The notes beneath the pieces were generated by a model. The model did no database searches. It was given only the letters and a program-made list of their open reading frames with translations, and was not told the origin of the DNA. A program made the translations under genes and the position numbers. Below are positions 16,081 through 24,809 of a stretch of DNA of 64,000 bases, piece by piece. Source of the stretch: Kitasatospora sp. NBC_00458. Its GTDB lineage: Bacteria > Actinomycetota > Actinomycetes > Streptomycetales > Streptomycetaceae. Numbering within the stretch: position 1 is the stretch's first letter; each line of letters starts with the position of its first letter. The DNA lies in the NCBI RefSeq assembly GCF_036013975.1, contig NZ_CP107904.1:620001-684000 (forward strand), in the 5' to 3' direction.

Positions 16081-17808
16081 TCAGGTCCCCTTCGGCGGGC
16101 CCGCGGGACCGGACGAGGCCGACGAGCCCGGTTGGGTCGCCGGGCCCGGTGAACCCGGTTGGGTCGCCGGGATCCGCCGGGTGAAGAACAGTGCGAGGAG
16201 CGCGGTGAGCGCCAGGACCGCCAGCGCGGCGCGCAGGCCGTCCAGCCGGGCGGCGGCGTTCGCGTCCAGCGCCGCCTGGGTGGCCTCCGAGTCCGCCCCC
16301 GCGGTGTCGAGGGCCTCCGTGAGCTGGGCGTCCGACAGGAACGGCACGCCGCTCTCCAGTTTCACCACCGCCTGGCTCTGGACCTCGTCCGGGAAGGCCG
16401 GGTTCCCCTCGACGTGGGCCAGGAACGACGAGGTGAGCGCGCCGATCAGGATCGACCCGGCCAGGGCCGTCCCGATCGAGGCGCCCAGGTTGGTGACGGC
16501 GTTCTGGACGCCGCCGACCTCCGCGCTCTTCTCGTCCGGCACCGCGGACACCGTGACGGCCCCGAGCTGGGAGGCCAGCGCGCCCATGCCGAGCCCGATC
16601 AGCAGGAGCGGCAGGGTGACGATCTCCGCGCCGGCGTCGGCGTCGAGCGCGGCCAGCAGCGCCACCGCGCCCGCGAACAGCGCGAGGACGCCGAGCCGCA
16701 CCACCCGGCGCGGTGAGACGTCCGGGAGCAGCCGCGGGATCAGGATCGCGGCGGCCAGCAGGGTCAGCGACAGCGGCAGGATGCGGGCGCCGGTCTGGAG
16801 CGCGGACAGGCCCAGCGCGACCGAGAGGTAGAGCGGGACGACGAAGAACACGCCCATCTGGACGAGGTACTGGAAGAAGAACATCGTCAGGCCGCCGGTG
16901 AGCTGCCGGTTGCGCAGCAGGGCCGGGTCCACCAGCGGCTCCCCGCCGCGCTCGACCAGCCGGTTCTCCCAGGCGAGGAAGACCCGGATCAGGAGCAGGC
17001 CGGCGAGGATCAGCCACACCACCAGGGAGACCCCCAGCCAGGCGGGGGCGTCGGGCTTGGGCAGGAACCAGCCCCACGCGCCCGAGCGGAGCACGCCGTA
17101 GACGAACACGCCGAGCCCGAGGGCGCAGAGCGCGGCCCCGACGAGGTCGATCGGCGGGCTCTGGTCGGCGGGGGCGTCGGCGATGCGGCGGGCGAGGACG
17201 AGGATGCCGAGCACGATGACGACCTCGCCGGCGAAGACCCAGCGCCAGGAGAAGTAGGTGGTGGCGATGCCGCCGATCAGCGGCCCGACGGCGATCGCGG
17301 CGGCGCCCGCGGCCGCGACGAGCCCGTAGGCGGCGGAGCGGCGTTCGACTCCGAAGTTCCCGGCGACCAGTGCCACGATCGCGGGCAGGATGAGGGCCGC
17401 GCCGATGCCTTCGAGGAAGGACCAGCCGACCAGGAGCACCGGCAGGTTCGGGGCGAGGGCGGTCGTCAGGGAGCCGCAGCCGTAGATGACGCAGCCGACC
17501 AGGAAGGCGCGTTTGCGGCCGATCAGCGCGCCGACCTTGCCCCCGGGGATCATGAACATCGCCATGACGAGGGTGTAGGCGGTGATGGCGCCCTGGATCC
17601 CGCTCACCGTCGTGCCGACGTCCTCGGCGACCGTCGCGATCGAGACGTTCATGACGGAGCTGTCCAGCGTCATCAGGAACTGCCCGGACGCGAGCGTCAG
17701 CAGGACGAGCCCGGCCTTCGACGACCTGCCGGACGCGCCCGCCCCCGAAGTCCCGGGTGTCCCGGATGTTCCCGACGTACCGGATGCCCTGGATGCCATG
17801 GGCGTCAT
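16081..17808 (-). CDS. MFS drug exporter, DHA2 family (14 TM)
   Basis: 575 residues with about 14 hydrophobic segments, typical of DHA2 proton-coupled exporters. Motifs seen: D1 in helix 1 (L-D-S-S-V-M-N-V-S-I), motif A after helix 2 (G-A-L-I-G-R-K-R), and motif C-like G-P-L-I-G-G in helix 5. A larger loop of about 70 residues precedes the last helix, as in many family members. Both termini carry simple repeats (S-G-T near residues 9-21; P-A-T-Q-P-G-S twice at the C-terminus), which vary easily and have no known role. It sits in the plasma membrane. The substrate is not predictable; its position 2 kb from the DHB operon makes a link to the siderophore possible but unproven. Confidence 0.85.
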   Translation of the reverse strand: MTPMASRASGTSGTSGTPGTSGAGASGRSSKAGLVLLTLASGQFLMTLDSSVMNVSIATVAEDVGTTVSGIQGAITAYTLVMAMFMIPGGKVGALIGRKRAFLVGCVIYGCGSLTTALAPNLPVLLVGWSFLEGIGAALILPAIVALVAGNFGVERRSAAYGLVAAAGAAAIAVGPLIGGIATTYFSWRWVFAGEVVIVLGILVLARRIADAPADQSPPIDLVGAALCALGLGVFVYGVLRSGAWGWFLPKPDAPAWLGVSLVVWLILAGLLLIRVFLAWENRLVERGGEPLVDPALLRNRQLTGGLTMFFFQYLVQMGVFFVVPLYLSVALGLSALQTGARILPLSLTLLAAAILIPRLLPDVSPRRVVRLGVLALFAGAVALLAALDADAGAEIVTLPLLLIGLGMGALASQLGAVTVSAVPDEKSAEVGGVQNAVTNLGASIGTALAGSILIGALTSSFLAHVEGNPAFPDEVQSQAVVKLESGVPFLSDAQLTEALDTAGADSEATQAALDANAAARLDGLRAALAVLALTALLALFFTRRIPATQPGSPGPATQPGSSASSGPAGPPKGT

Positions 17809-17947
17809 GGTCCCAGCGGGCCCGGTGGGCGGCGCCCCGACCCGCCACGGATGTCAGCCGGTCGGCGGCGCCGCCGTGCCGGGCCGACCGGTCCGGCCGT
17901 CACGGCCCGTCAGCGGGGCCGGTGGTGTGCGGGTCGGCCCGGCGTCC

Positions 17948-18805
17948 TCAGGAGCGCAGTTCGAGGGTGCAGCACTTGACGCTGCCGCCCGCGTGGAGGA
18001 GTTCGGTCAGGTCGACGCCGATCGGCTCGAAGCCGCGGTCGCGGAGCTTGCGCTGGAGCCCGGCGGCCGCCTCGGGGAGCAGCACGTGGCGCCCGTCCGA
18101 GAGCGCGTTGAGGCCGAACACCGCGGCGTCCCGGTCGTCCGCGAGGATCGCGTCGGGGAACAGCTCCCGCAGGACGGCCCGGCTGCCCGCGCTGAAGGCG
18201 GCCGGGTAGTACATGACCTCGTCGTCGGAGAGGACGGCGAGCGCGGTGTCGAGGTGGTAGAACCTCGGGTCCACGAGGGTCAGGCCGATGACCGGCAGTC
18301 CGAAGAACTCCTGCGCCTCCGCGTGGGAGCGCGGGTCGGTGCGGAAGCCGGTGCCCGCCAGGATCGTGCGCCCCACCACCAGGTAGTCGCCCTCGCCCTC
18401 GTTGATGTGCTCGGGCCAGTGCACGTCGCGGTACCCCCGGGAGGTGAACCAGGAGAGGTAGGCCGGTCCTTCGGCGGTCCGCTCGACGTGCCGGAACCGG
18501 GCGCCGAGGACGCGGCCGTCCACGACGGTGGCCCCGTTGGCGGCGAAGACCATGTCGGGCAGGCCGGGGACGGGGGTGATGACGTCGACGGTGTGGCCCA
18601 GGCTCCGGTACAGGTCGCGCAGCGCGGTCCACTGGGCGAGGGCGAGTTCGGCGTCGACCGGCTTGCCGGGGTCCATCCACGGGTTGATGGAGTACGTGAC
18701 GTCGAAGTGGCGCGGCTCGCACATCAGGAAGCGTCGCGGTGTGGCGACGCGGGCCCGACGGGAGGGGAAGTGGTCCGGCATGGGGATGGTGTCCGTGGCA
18801 GGCAT
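17948..18805 (-). CDS. Dimethylargininase-like (DDAH/amidinotransferase superfamily)
   Basis: 285 residues. The opening M-C-E-P-R-H-F-D-V-T-Y-S-I-N-P-W-M and P-G-L-P-D-M-V-F-A-A-N-G-A, the catalytic His in F-Y-H-L-D-T, and the catalytic Cys in G-G-S-V-K-C-C-T-L-E-L-R (Cys278/279) fit the DDAH group, which hydrolyses N-methylated arginine to citrulline plus a methylamine. Related enzymes use arginine or other guanidines, so the exact substrate is open. AGAGGA ends 6 bases before the ATG. The gene is divergent from the DHB operon, and the shared 270-base region holds an iron box, so iron control and a link to Arg/Orn metabolism for the siderophore are conceivable (inference). Confidence 0.75.
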   Translation of the reverse strand: MPATDTIPMPDHFPSRRARVATPRRFLMCEPRHFDVTYSINPWMDPGKPVDAELALAQWTALRDLYRSLGHTVDVITPVPGLPDMVFAANGATVVDGRVLGARFRHVERTAEGPAYLSWFTSRGYRDVHWPEHINEGEGDYLVVGRTILAGTGFRTDPRSHAEAQEFFGLPVIGLTLVDPRFYHLDTALAVLSDDEVMYYPAAFSAGSRAVLRELFPDAILADDRDAAVFGLNALSDGRHVLLPEAAAGLQRKLRDRGFEPIGVDLTELLHAGGSVKCCTLELRS

Positions 18806-18996
18806 GGAGTCCTCTGGTCGAACGTGGCGGGCCCGCGGGCGTGGTGGCACCGCGCGGCGGGATGGCTGGGCGGACGGGGTCGCCGTCGGCCCGGACGGGA
18901 GCCGGAAGAGCAGCGGAGCGGGGGCCGGGGAGCAGCGGAGCAGAGGCCGGGGGGAGGATCCCGGGACGTGTGGGACGGTCCCTGACGTACCCCCGA

Positions 18997-19015
18997 TGCG
19001 GTTAGGCTAACCTTA
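18997..19015. promoter_or_regulatory. Iron box (DmdR/IdeR operator) for the DHB operon
   Basis: TGCGGTTAGGCTAACCTTA matches the 19-bp consensus TTAGGTTAGGCTAACCTAA at 16 positions, with the central GGTTAGGCTAACC perfect. It lies 61 bases before the leader ORF and 148 bases before dhbA. DmdR/IdeR bound to Fe2+ represses from such sites in streptomycetes. The same site could also act on the divergent DDAH-like gene. Confidence 0.85.
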
Positions 19016-19075
19016 CCTCACCGCTTCGCAAGCCTGTCCGACAGCCGCTTCGCTCCGACCCCAGGGAGAAGGTCC

Positions 19076-19159
19076 ATGCCGCCCACCACCAGCCGTGTTC
19101 CCAGACCGCGCCGCACCGGCCGGGACACCGGCAAGTCGGCCGCCACGGCGGTGCGCTGA
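19076..19159 (+). CDS. 27-codon leader ORF ahead of dhbA
   Basis: An ATG at 19076 is preceded by an excellent Shine-Dalgarno (GGGAGAAGG, 4 bases before it) and reads 27 codons to a TGA at 19157-19159, three bases before the dhbA ATG. The peptide is strongly basic ([13 protein letters not shown]..., seven Arg and one Lys) with no hydrophobic segment. I recognise no homologue. Because the SD belongs to this ORF and dhbA has none of its own, dhbA translation probably depends on ribosomes finishing the leader (termination-reinitiation). It may be only a coupling device or a small regulatory peptide. Confidence 0.5.
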   Translation: MPPTTSRVPRPRRTGRDTGKSAATAVR

Positions 19160-19162
19160 CCG

Positions 19163-19921
19163 ATGGCACCGATATCCACCGACGAGTTCGCAGGCCGGAC
19201 CGCCCTGGTCACCGGCGCCGCCCAGGGCATCGGAGCCGCCGTCGCCCGCCTGCTCACCGCGAGCGGCGCCCGGGTCGTCGCCTGCGACCGCTCCCCGTCC
19301 GACCCCTCGGTGCACCGGCTCGACGTCACGGACGCCGCCGCGGTCGAGGAGCTGGTCGACCGGGCCGAGGACGAGTACGGGCCGATCGACGTCCTGGTCA
19401 ACGTCGCGGGGGTGCTCCACGCCGGTCCGGTCCTGAGCACGAGCGACGAGGACTGGCAGCACACCTTCGCCGTCAACACCACCGGGGTGTTCCACACCTG
19501 CCGTTCCGTCGGCCGCCGGATGGCCGACCGCGGGCGGGGCAGCATCGTCACGGTCGGCTCCAACGCCGCCGGCGTGCCCCGGATGAACATGGCGGCGTAC
19601 GCGGCCTCCAAGGCGGCCACCACGATGTTCATGCGCTGCCTGGGCCTGGAACTGGCCGGCTCCGGCGTGCGCTGCAACCTGGTCTCGCCCGGATCGACCG
19701 ACACCCCCATGCAGCGCGCGCTGTGGACCGACGACGAGGACGAGAGCGAGCGCCGGGTCATCGAGGGCGACCTCGCCAGCTTCCGGGCCGGGATCCCGCT
19801 CGGCCGGATCGCCGCCCCCGAGGACGTCGCCGAGGCCGTCCTCTTCCTCGCCGGGGACCGCGCGCGGCACATCACGATGCACGACCTCTACGTCGACGGC
19901 GGCGCCACGCTGCGGGCCTGA
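19163..19921 (+). CDS. dhbA: 2,3-dihydro-2,3-dihydroxybenzoate dehydrogenase
   Basis: 252 residues, a classical short-chain dehydrogenase. Visible are the NAD-binding T-G-A-A-Q-G-I-G near the N-terminus, N-V-A-G in the NNAG position, catalytic Ser in V-T-V-G-S-N-A-A, and Y-A-A-S-K. The stretch [16 protein letters not shown] is characteristic of EntA/DhbA proteins. It performs the last step of DHB synthesis, oxidising 2,3-dihydro-DHB with NAD+ in the cytoplasm. It is the first enzyme gene of the iron-box operon, and its start follows the leader ORF stop by three bases. Neighbouring dhbC, dhbE and dhbB confirm the assignment. Confidence 0.93.
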   Translation: MAPISTDEFAGRTALVTGAAQGIGAAVARLLTASGARVVACDRSPSDPSVHRLDVTDAAAVEELVDRAEDEYGPIDVLVNVAGVLHAGPVLSTSDEDWQHTFAVNTTGVFHTCRSVGRRMADRGRGSIVTVGSNAAGVPRMNMAAYAASKAATTMFMRCLGLELAGSGVRCNLVSPGSTDTPMQRALWTDDEDESERRVIEGDLASFRAGIPLGRIAAPEDVAEAVLFLAGDRARHITMHDLYVDGGATLRA

Positions 19922-20003
19922 CGCCGAACCGGGCGGTCCCGGAACCGCCCGTCCCCTTCGAGTCCCACCCCCGGTGCCCCCGGCACCGGCAGAACGGAGC
20001 ACC

Positions 20004-21185
20004 ATGACCACGGCTTCCGAAGCCCGGTCCCCCGTCGTGACCCCGGTGGACGGCAGCGAGCTCCTGGCCGCCTACCGGCCGGGCCCCGACCGCGCCTTCC
20101 TCGCCGGCCCCACCCGGACCCTGCTCGCCGAAGGCGTGCACCGGACCGTGCCCGACCCGGCCGACGCCGGCCGGCTGCTGGCGGCGGCCCGGGCCGAGGG
20201 CCGCGACCCGGTGGTCGTCGGGGCGATCCCCTTCTCCCCGGGCCGGCCCGCCGAACTGTTCATCCCCGAGCGGGTGCACCGCGCCGCGCCGCTGCGCGCC
20301 GGCCTCCCCGCCGCGGCCGCGCCCGCCCGGCCCGCGGAGACCGCGTGGACCCGGCGGCCCGTCCCCGCACCCGAGGGCTACCGCGACGCGGTCGCCCGGG
20401 CCGTCCGGCTCATGAACGAGGACCCGACCCTCGCCAAGGTCGTGCTCGCCCGCACCCTGGAGCTCACCGCCCCCGGCGGCACCGACATCCCCGCCATGGT
20501 CGGCCGGCTGCTCGACCGGGACCCGCACGGCTACACCTTCGCCGTGCCGGCCGGCGGGACCGCCACCCTGGTCGGGGCCAGCCCCGAACTGCTGCTCTCC
20601 CGCCGGGGTCCGCACGTGGTGTCGAACCCGCTCGCCGGGTCCGCCGCCCGCAGCGCCGACCCGGTGGAGGACCGGCGCCGGGCCGAGGCGCTGACCCGCT
20701 CCCCCAAGGACCTCGCCGAGCACGCCTTCGTGGTCGACGCCGTCCGCCGGGCGCTCGCGCCCCACTGCGAGGACCTCGTCGTCCCCGAGCGCCCGTCGCT
20801 GATCCGCACCGCGGCCATGTGGCACCTGTCCACCACCGTCACCGGGACGCTGCGCGACCCGTCCACCAGCGCGCTGGACCTCGCGCTGGCCCTGCACCCC
20901 ACCCCGGCCGTCTGCGGCACCCCGACCGACCGGGCCCGGGACCTGATCGGCACACTGGAGCCGTTCGACCGCGGCCTCTACACGGGCGTGGTCGGCTGGG
21001 GCGACGCCTCGGGCGACGGCGAATGGGTCGTCACCCTCCGCTGCGCCGAGGCCGACGGAGACCTGCTGCGGCTGTTCGCCGGAGCCGGTGTGGTCGCCGC
21101 CTCCGTCCCGGAACACGAACTGGCCGAGACGGCCGCGAAGTTCCGGACCTTCCTGCACGCCGTCGGACTGGAGAACGCCGAATGA
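20004..21185 (+). CDS. dhbC: Isochorismate synthase
   Basis: 393 residues, normal for EntC/DhbC. The C-terminal two thirds show the chorismate-enzyme core: [48 protein letters not shown] and Y-T-G-V-V-G-W. It converts chorismate to isochorismate with Mg2+, the committed step to DHB. GGAG precedes the ATG at 20004 by 5 bases; a longer in-frame start at 19974 is less likely. The stop overlaps the dhbE start as ATGA, so the two are translationally coupled. Confidence 0.93.
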   Translation: MTTASEARSPVVTPVDGSELLAAYRPGPDRAFLAGPTRTLLAEGVHRTVPDPADAGRLLAAARAEGRDPVVVGAIPFSPGRPAELFIPERVHRAAPLRAGLPAAAAPARPAETAWTRRPVPAPEGYRDAVARAVRLMNEDPTLAKVVLARTLELTAPGGTDIPAMVGRLLDRDPHGYTFAVPAGGTATLVGASPELLLSRRGPHVVSNPLAGSAARSADPVEDRRRAEALTRSPKDLAEHAFVVDAVRRALAPHCEDLVVPERPSLIRTAAMWHLSTTVTGTLRDPSTSALDLALALHPTPAVCGTPTDRARDLIGTLEPFDRGLYTGVVGWGDASGDGEWVVTLRCAEADGDLLRLFAGAGVVAASVPEHELAETAAKFRTFLHAVGLENAE

Positions 21186-22774
21186 GCCTCTACCCCGAGG
21201 ACGCCGCCGCCCGCTACCGGGCGGCCGGCCACTGGACCGGCGAGACCCTCGACGCCATGATCCGCCGGCACGCCGCCTCGGCCCCGGAGCGGATCGCCGT
21301 CACCGACGGGGACCGGCACTGGAGCTACGCCGAACTCGACGCGCGCGCCGACCGGCTCGCCGCCGGGATGCTCGCCCGCGGGCTGCGCAAGGGCGACCGC
21401 GTCGTCCTCCAGCTCCCCAACGTGGCCGAGTTCTTCGAGGTGTTCTTCGGCGCGATGCGGGCCGGCGTCGTCCCGGTGATGGGCCTCCCGGCGCACCGCC
21501 GGGCCGAGATCTCGTACTTCTGCGAGTTCGCCGAGGCCAAGGCCCTGTTCATCGCCGACCGCCACGAGGGCTTCGACCACCGCGAGCTGGCCGCCGAGGT
21601 GTGCGCGGCCGTCCCCGGCCTCGGGGAGGTCTTCGTCGTCGGCGACCCCGGGCGGTTCACCCCGCTCGCCGAGCTGCGCGCCGACGCGCCCGTCCCGCCG
21701 GCCGACCCGCCGCACTCCGGCGACCTGGCCTTCCTCCAGCTGTCCGGCGGCAGCACCGGGCTGCCCAAGCTCATCCCCCGCAGCCACGACGACTACCTGT
21801 ACAGCGTGCGCGAGTCGGCCGTCATCTGCGAACTGTCGCCCGCGACGGTGTACCTGTGCGCGCTGCCCGCGGCCCACAACTTCCCGCTCAGCTCGCCGGG
21901 CACCCTCGGCGCCTTCCACGCCGGCGGCCGCGTCGTGCTGGCGCCCGAGCCGAGCCCGGGCACCGCGCTCGCCCTGATCGCCCGCGAGGGCGTCACCATC
22001 ACCGGTGTGGTGCCGCCGCTGGCCCTCGCCTGGGCGCAGGCCGCCCCCGGCAGCGGCCACGATCTGTCCAGCCTCGAACTGATCCAGGTCGGCGGCGCCA
22101 AGCTCAGCGAGCAGGCCGCCCGCCGGCTGGGCCCGGCGCTCGGCTGCCGGCTCCAGCAGGTCTTCGGGATGGCCGAGGGGCTGGTCAACTACACCCGCCC
22201 CGAGGACTCGGAGGAGACCGTCCTCACCACGCAGGGCCGTCCGATCTCGCCCGACGACGAGATCCGGATCGTCGACGACGAGGACGTCGACCTGCCCGAG
22301 GGGACCACGGGCCACCTGCTGACCCGCGGGCCCTACACCATCCGCGGCTACTGGCGGGCGCCCGAGCACAACGCGCGCTCCTTCACCGCCGACGGCTTCT
22401 ACCGCACCGGCGACCTCGTCCGCCGCACGCCCACCGGCCACCTGGTCGTCGAGGGCCGGGCCAAGGACCAGATCAACCGGGGCGGCGAGAAGGTCGCCGC
22501 CGAGGAGGTCGAGAACGTCCTGCTCGCCCACCCCGCGGTGCACGACGTGTCGGTCGTCGCCGTCCCGGACGAGTACCTGGGCGAGCGCAGCTGCGCGTAC
22601 GTGATCCTGCGGCCCGACGCCGAGCGGCCCCGCGCGCTCGACCTGAAGGCGTTCGTCCGCGCGGCCGGGCTCGCCGGCTACAAGGTCCCGGACCGCGTCG
22701 AGTTCGTCGACGCCTTCCCCAGCACCGGCGTCGGCAAGGTCAGCAAGAAGGACCTCCGCACCACCTCCCGCTAG
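21182..22774 (+). CDS. dhbE: 2,3-dihydroxybenzoate-AMP ligase
   Basis: 530 residues, the normal length of EntE/DhbE stand-alone aryl adenylating enzymes. Core motifs: [12 protein letters not shown] (A3), [10 protein letters not shown] (A4; the Asn at the position that replaces the amino-acid-binding Asp is diagnostic for aryl acids), G-M-A-E-G-L-V-N-Y (A5), Y-R-T-G-D-L (A7), and the catalytic Lys in G-K-V-S-K-K-D-L. It activates DHB as the adenylate and transfers it to an aryl carrier protein. No carrier is in this operon; the matching free ArCP is at 61735-61995. Confidence 0.93.
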   Translation: MSLYPEDAAARYRAAGHWTGETLDAMIRRHAASAPERIAVTDGDRHWSYAELDARADRLAAGMLARGLRKGDRVVLQLPNVAEFFEVFFGAMRAGVVPVMGLPAHRRAEISYFCEFAEAKALFIADRHEGFDHRELAAEVCAAVPGLGEVFVVGDPGRFTPLAELRADAPVPPADPPHSGDLAFLQLSGGSTGLPKLIPRSHDDYLYSVRESAVICELSPATVYLCALPAAHNFPLSSPGTLGAFHAGGRVVLAPEPSPGTALALIAREGVTITGVVPPLALAWAQAAPGSGHDLSSLELIQVGGAKLSEQAARRLGPALGCRLQQVFGMAEGLVNYTRPEDSEETVLTTQGRPISPDDEIRIVDDEDVDLPEGTTGHLLTRGPYTIRGYWRAPEHNARSFTADGFYRTGDLVRRTPTGHLVVEGRAKDQINRGGEKVAAEEVENVLLAHPAVHDVSVVAVPDEYLGERSCAYVILRPDAERPRALDLKAFVRAAGLAGYKVPDRVEFVDAFPSTGVGKVSKKDLRTTSR

Positions 22775-22794
22775 CCCAGAAAGGCCCCCCTCGA

Positions 22795-23427
22795 ATGGCA
22801 CTGCCTGCCATCGCCCCCTACGAACTGCCCGGCCCCGCGGACCTCCCGCCGCGCAAGGTGCCGTGGCAGGTCGACCCGGCGCGGGCCGCGGTACTCGTCC
22901 ACGACCTGCAGAACTACTTCCTCGGCGCGTTCCCGGCCGAGGGCCCCCCGCTGGCCCCCGCCCTGGCCAACACCGCGCGGATCCTGGAGCGGGCCCGGGC
23001 GCAGGGCGTGCCGGTGATCTACTCCCACCAGCGCGGCGGCCAGACCCCCGGGGAACGCGGCCTCCAGCTCGACTTCTGGGGGCCGGGGCTGCCCGCCGAC
23101 GCGCAGGCCCAGGGCGTGCCGGACGTCGTCGCACCCGCCGAGCAGGACGTCATGCTGCTCAAGTGGAAGTACAGCGCGTTCGCCCGCACCGAGCTCGCCG
23201 GGCTGCTGGAGGAGTCCGGCCGCGACCAGCTGGTGATCGTCGGCGTCTACGCCCACATCGGCGTCATGATGACCGCGGCCGACGCGTGGTCGCGCGACGT
23301 CCAGGCCTTCGTGGTGGGCGACGCCGTCGCCGACTTCTCCGCCGAGAAGCACGCCGAGGCGCTGCGCTGGGCCGCCGAGAAGTGCGCCGTCGTCCTCAGC
23401 ACCGCCGAACTCCTGGAGGAGAAGTGA
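22795..23427 (+). CDS. dhbB: Isochorismatase, lacking the usual carrier domain
   Basis: 210 residues. The isochorismatase fold is clear: I-A-P-Y-E-L-P, catalytic Asp in A-V-L-V-H-D-L-Q-N-Y-F, Lys in M-L-L-K-W-K-Y-S-A-F, and V-G-V-Y-A-H-I-G-V-M-M-T-A-A-D-A-W. It hydrolyses isochorismate to 2,3-dihydro-DHB and pyruvate. Well-known EntB/DhbB proteins are about 285-310 residues because they end in an aryl carrier domain; here the protein stops right after the isochorismatase domain. The carrier is instead a separate gene 38 kb away. AGAAAGG precedes the start. The stop overlaps the next start as GTGA. Confidence 0.9.
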   Translation: MALPAIAPYELPGPADLPPRKVPWQVDPARAAVLVHDLQNYFLGAFPAEGPPLAPALANTARILERARAQGVPVIYSHQRGGQTPGERGLQLDFWGPGLPADAQAQGVPDVVAPAEQDVMLLKWKYSAFARTELAGLLEESGRDQLVIVGVYAHIGVMMTAADAWSRDVQAFVVGDAVADFSAEKHAEALRWAAEKCAVVLSTAELLEEK

Positions 23428-24236
23428 CCACCACCGGCGAGCGGCTGCACACCGAGAAGGTGACGCTGCGGTACGGCGACCGCGCCATCGCCACCGACCT
23501 GTCGGTGGCGGTGCCGGACGACTCGTTCACCGTGATCGTCGGCCCCAACGCCTGCGGCAAGTCGACCCTGCTGCGGGCGTTCGCCCGGCTGCTCAAGCCC
23601 GCCTCGGGGCGGGTGCTCCTGGACGGCGAGCAGATCGGGGCGCTGCCCGCCAAGGAGCTGGCCCGCCGGCTCGGCCTGCTCCCGCAGAGCTCCACCGCCC
23701 CGGACGGCATCACCGTCGCCGACCTCGTCGCCCGCGGCCGGTACCCCCACCAGGGCCTGTTCCGGCAGTGGTCGCAGGAGGACGAGCGGATCGTCGCCGA
23801 GTCGATGGCGGCCACCAACGTCGACGCCCTCGCCGACCGCTTCGTGGACGAGCTCTCCGGCGGCCAGCGCCAGCGGGTGTGGCTCGCCATGGCGATCGCG
23901 CAGCAGACCCCGCTGCTGCTGCTCGACGAGCCGACCACCTTCCTGGACATCGCGCACCAGGTCGAGGTGCTCGACCTCTGCGCGCGCCTGCACCAGGAGC
24001 AGGGCCGCACCCTGGTCGCCGTCCTGCACGACCTCAACCAGGCCACCCGGTACGCCACCCACCTGATCGCCATGCGCGACGGCGCGGTGGTCGCGGAGGG
24101 CGTGCCCTCCGAGATCATCACCGCCGACCTGGTCGAGCGGGTCTTCGACCTGCCCTGCCAGATCATCGAGGACCCGCAGACCGGCACCCCGCTGGTCGTC
24201 CCGCTGGCCCCCGTACGCCGCGGCCCGGTCCGGTGA
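23424..24236 (+). CDS. Ferric-siderophore ABC importer, ATPase (FepC/FecE type)
   Basis: 270 residues from a GTG overlapping the dhbB stop. Walker A is G-P-N-A-C-G-K-S-T (the Ala-Cys variant is usual in FepC-type ATPases), the Q-loop lies in L-L-P-Q-S-S, the signature is L-S-G-G-Q-R-Q-R, Walker B is L-L-L-L-D-E-P-T, and the H-loop is V-L-H-D-L-N. The ATPase should power the two FecCD permeases at 31.1-33.3 kb with the lipoprotein at 60.5 kb. Having the ATPase in the DHB operon and the permeases in another operon of the same locus is unusual but consistent with a shared iron-box regulon. Confidence 0.92.
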   Translation: MTTTGERLHTEKVTLRYGDRAIATDLSVAVPDDSFTVIVGPNACGKSTLLRAFARLLKPASGRVLLDGEQIGALPAKELARRLGLLPQSSTAPDGITVADLVARGRYPHQGLFRQWSQEDERIVAESMAATNVDALADRFVDELSGGQRQRVWLAMAIAQQTPLLLLDEPTTFLDIAHQVEVLDLCARLHQEQGRTLVAVLHDLNQATRYATHLIAMRDGAVVAEGVPSEIITADLVERVFDLPCQIIEDPQTGTPLVVPLAPVRRGPVR

Positions 24237-24745
24237 CAGCGGCGCTGAGGCCGTCCGCGGTCCTGCGGGCGGTCCGCGCCGCGGGGGCGGACGCACCGGC
24301 GCTGTACGCGCTGTCCGCCCCGTTCATGCGCTCCGGCGCGCTGCGCGAGCGCGCGCCGGAGGCGTACCGGAGGCCCGGCGACACCTTCCTGATGGTCCGC
24401 GCCGAGGACGACGGGCCCGGCGCGGGCGCGCACGGCCGGCTCGACGCCTGTGTCGCGCTGCGCGCGCTGGCGCCCGAGGCCGGCCGGCCCTCGACCGGGC
24501 TGCTGCACAACCTCTGCGTCCGGACCGGCCGTCAGGGCGCGGGCCTCGGCTCGCTCCTGGTGACGGCCGTCCTCGCCGAGGCCCGCCGCCGGGGCCTGCG
24601 CGCCCTGGTGACCGCCACCACCGGCGGCGGCGAGCTGTTCCTCCGGCACGGCTTCACGGAGATCCCGGCCTCGGCCGCCCCGCGCGAGTGGGCGGCCGGC
24701 CTCGACCCGGCCCGCAACTCCCGGGTCTTCACCCGGGAGCTCTGA
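24233..24745 (+). CDS. ArgA-like GNAT acetyltransferase
   Basis: 170 residues from a GTG overlapping the ATPase stop (GTGA). The acetyl-CoA loop is V-R-T-G-R-Q-G-A-G-L-G, followed by L-F-L-R-H-G-F-T-E-I and a C-terminal N-S-R-V-F-T-R-E-L. That ending, and the start A-P-A-L-Y-A-L-S-A-P-F-M-R-S-G-A-L-R-E-R, resemble short N-acetylglutamate synthases (ArgA type). With an acetylglutamate kinase at the far end of the locus, the likely job is the first step of an ornithine supply for hydroxamate building blocks. An alternative is acetylation of N5-hydroxyornithine. Family placement is moderate, the specific substrate inferred. Confidence 0.6.
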   Translation: MTAALRPSAVLRAVRAAGADAPALYALSAPFMRSGALRERAPEAYRRPGDTFLMVRAEDDGPGAGAHGRLDACVALRALAPEAGRPSTGLLHNLCVRTGRQGAGLGSLLVTAVLAEARRRGLRALVTATTGGGELFLRHGFTEIPASAAPREWAAGLDPARNSRVFTREL

Positions 24746-24762
24746 GCCCGGCACGACCACGA

Positions 24763-24797
24763 CGGCGGGCCCGGTGGACACTCCACCGGGCCCGCCG
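24763..24797. terminator. 16-bp bidirectional terminator hairpin
   Basis: CGGCGGGCCCGGTGGA at 24763-24778 pairs perfectly with 24782-24797 around a CAC loop, between the convergent DHB operon and XRE gene. The central GGGCCCGGTGGA-NNN-TCCACCGGGCCC is repeated at 31032-31060. Confidence 0.85.
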
Positions 24798-24809
24798 CGT
24801 TCGTTCAGA

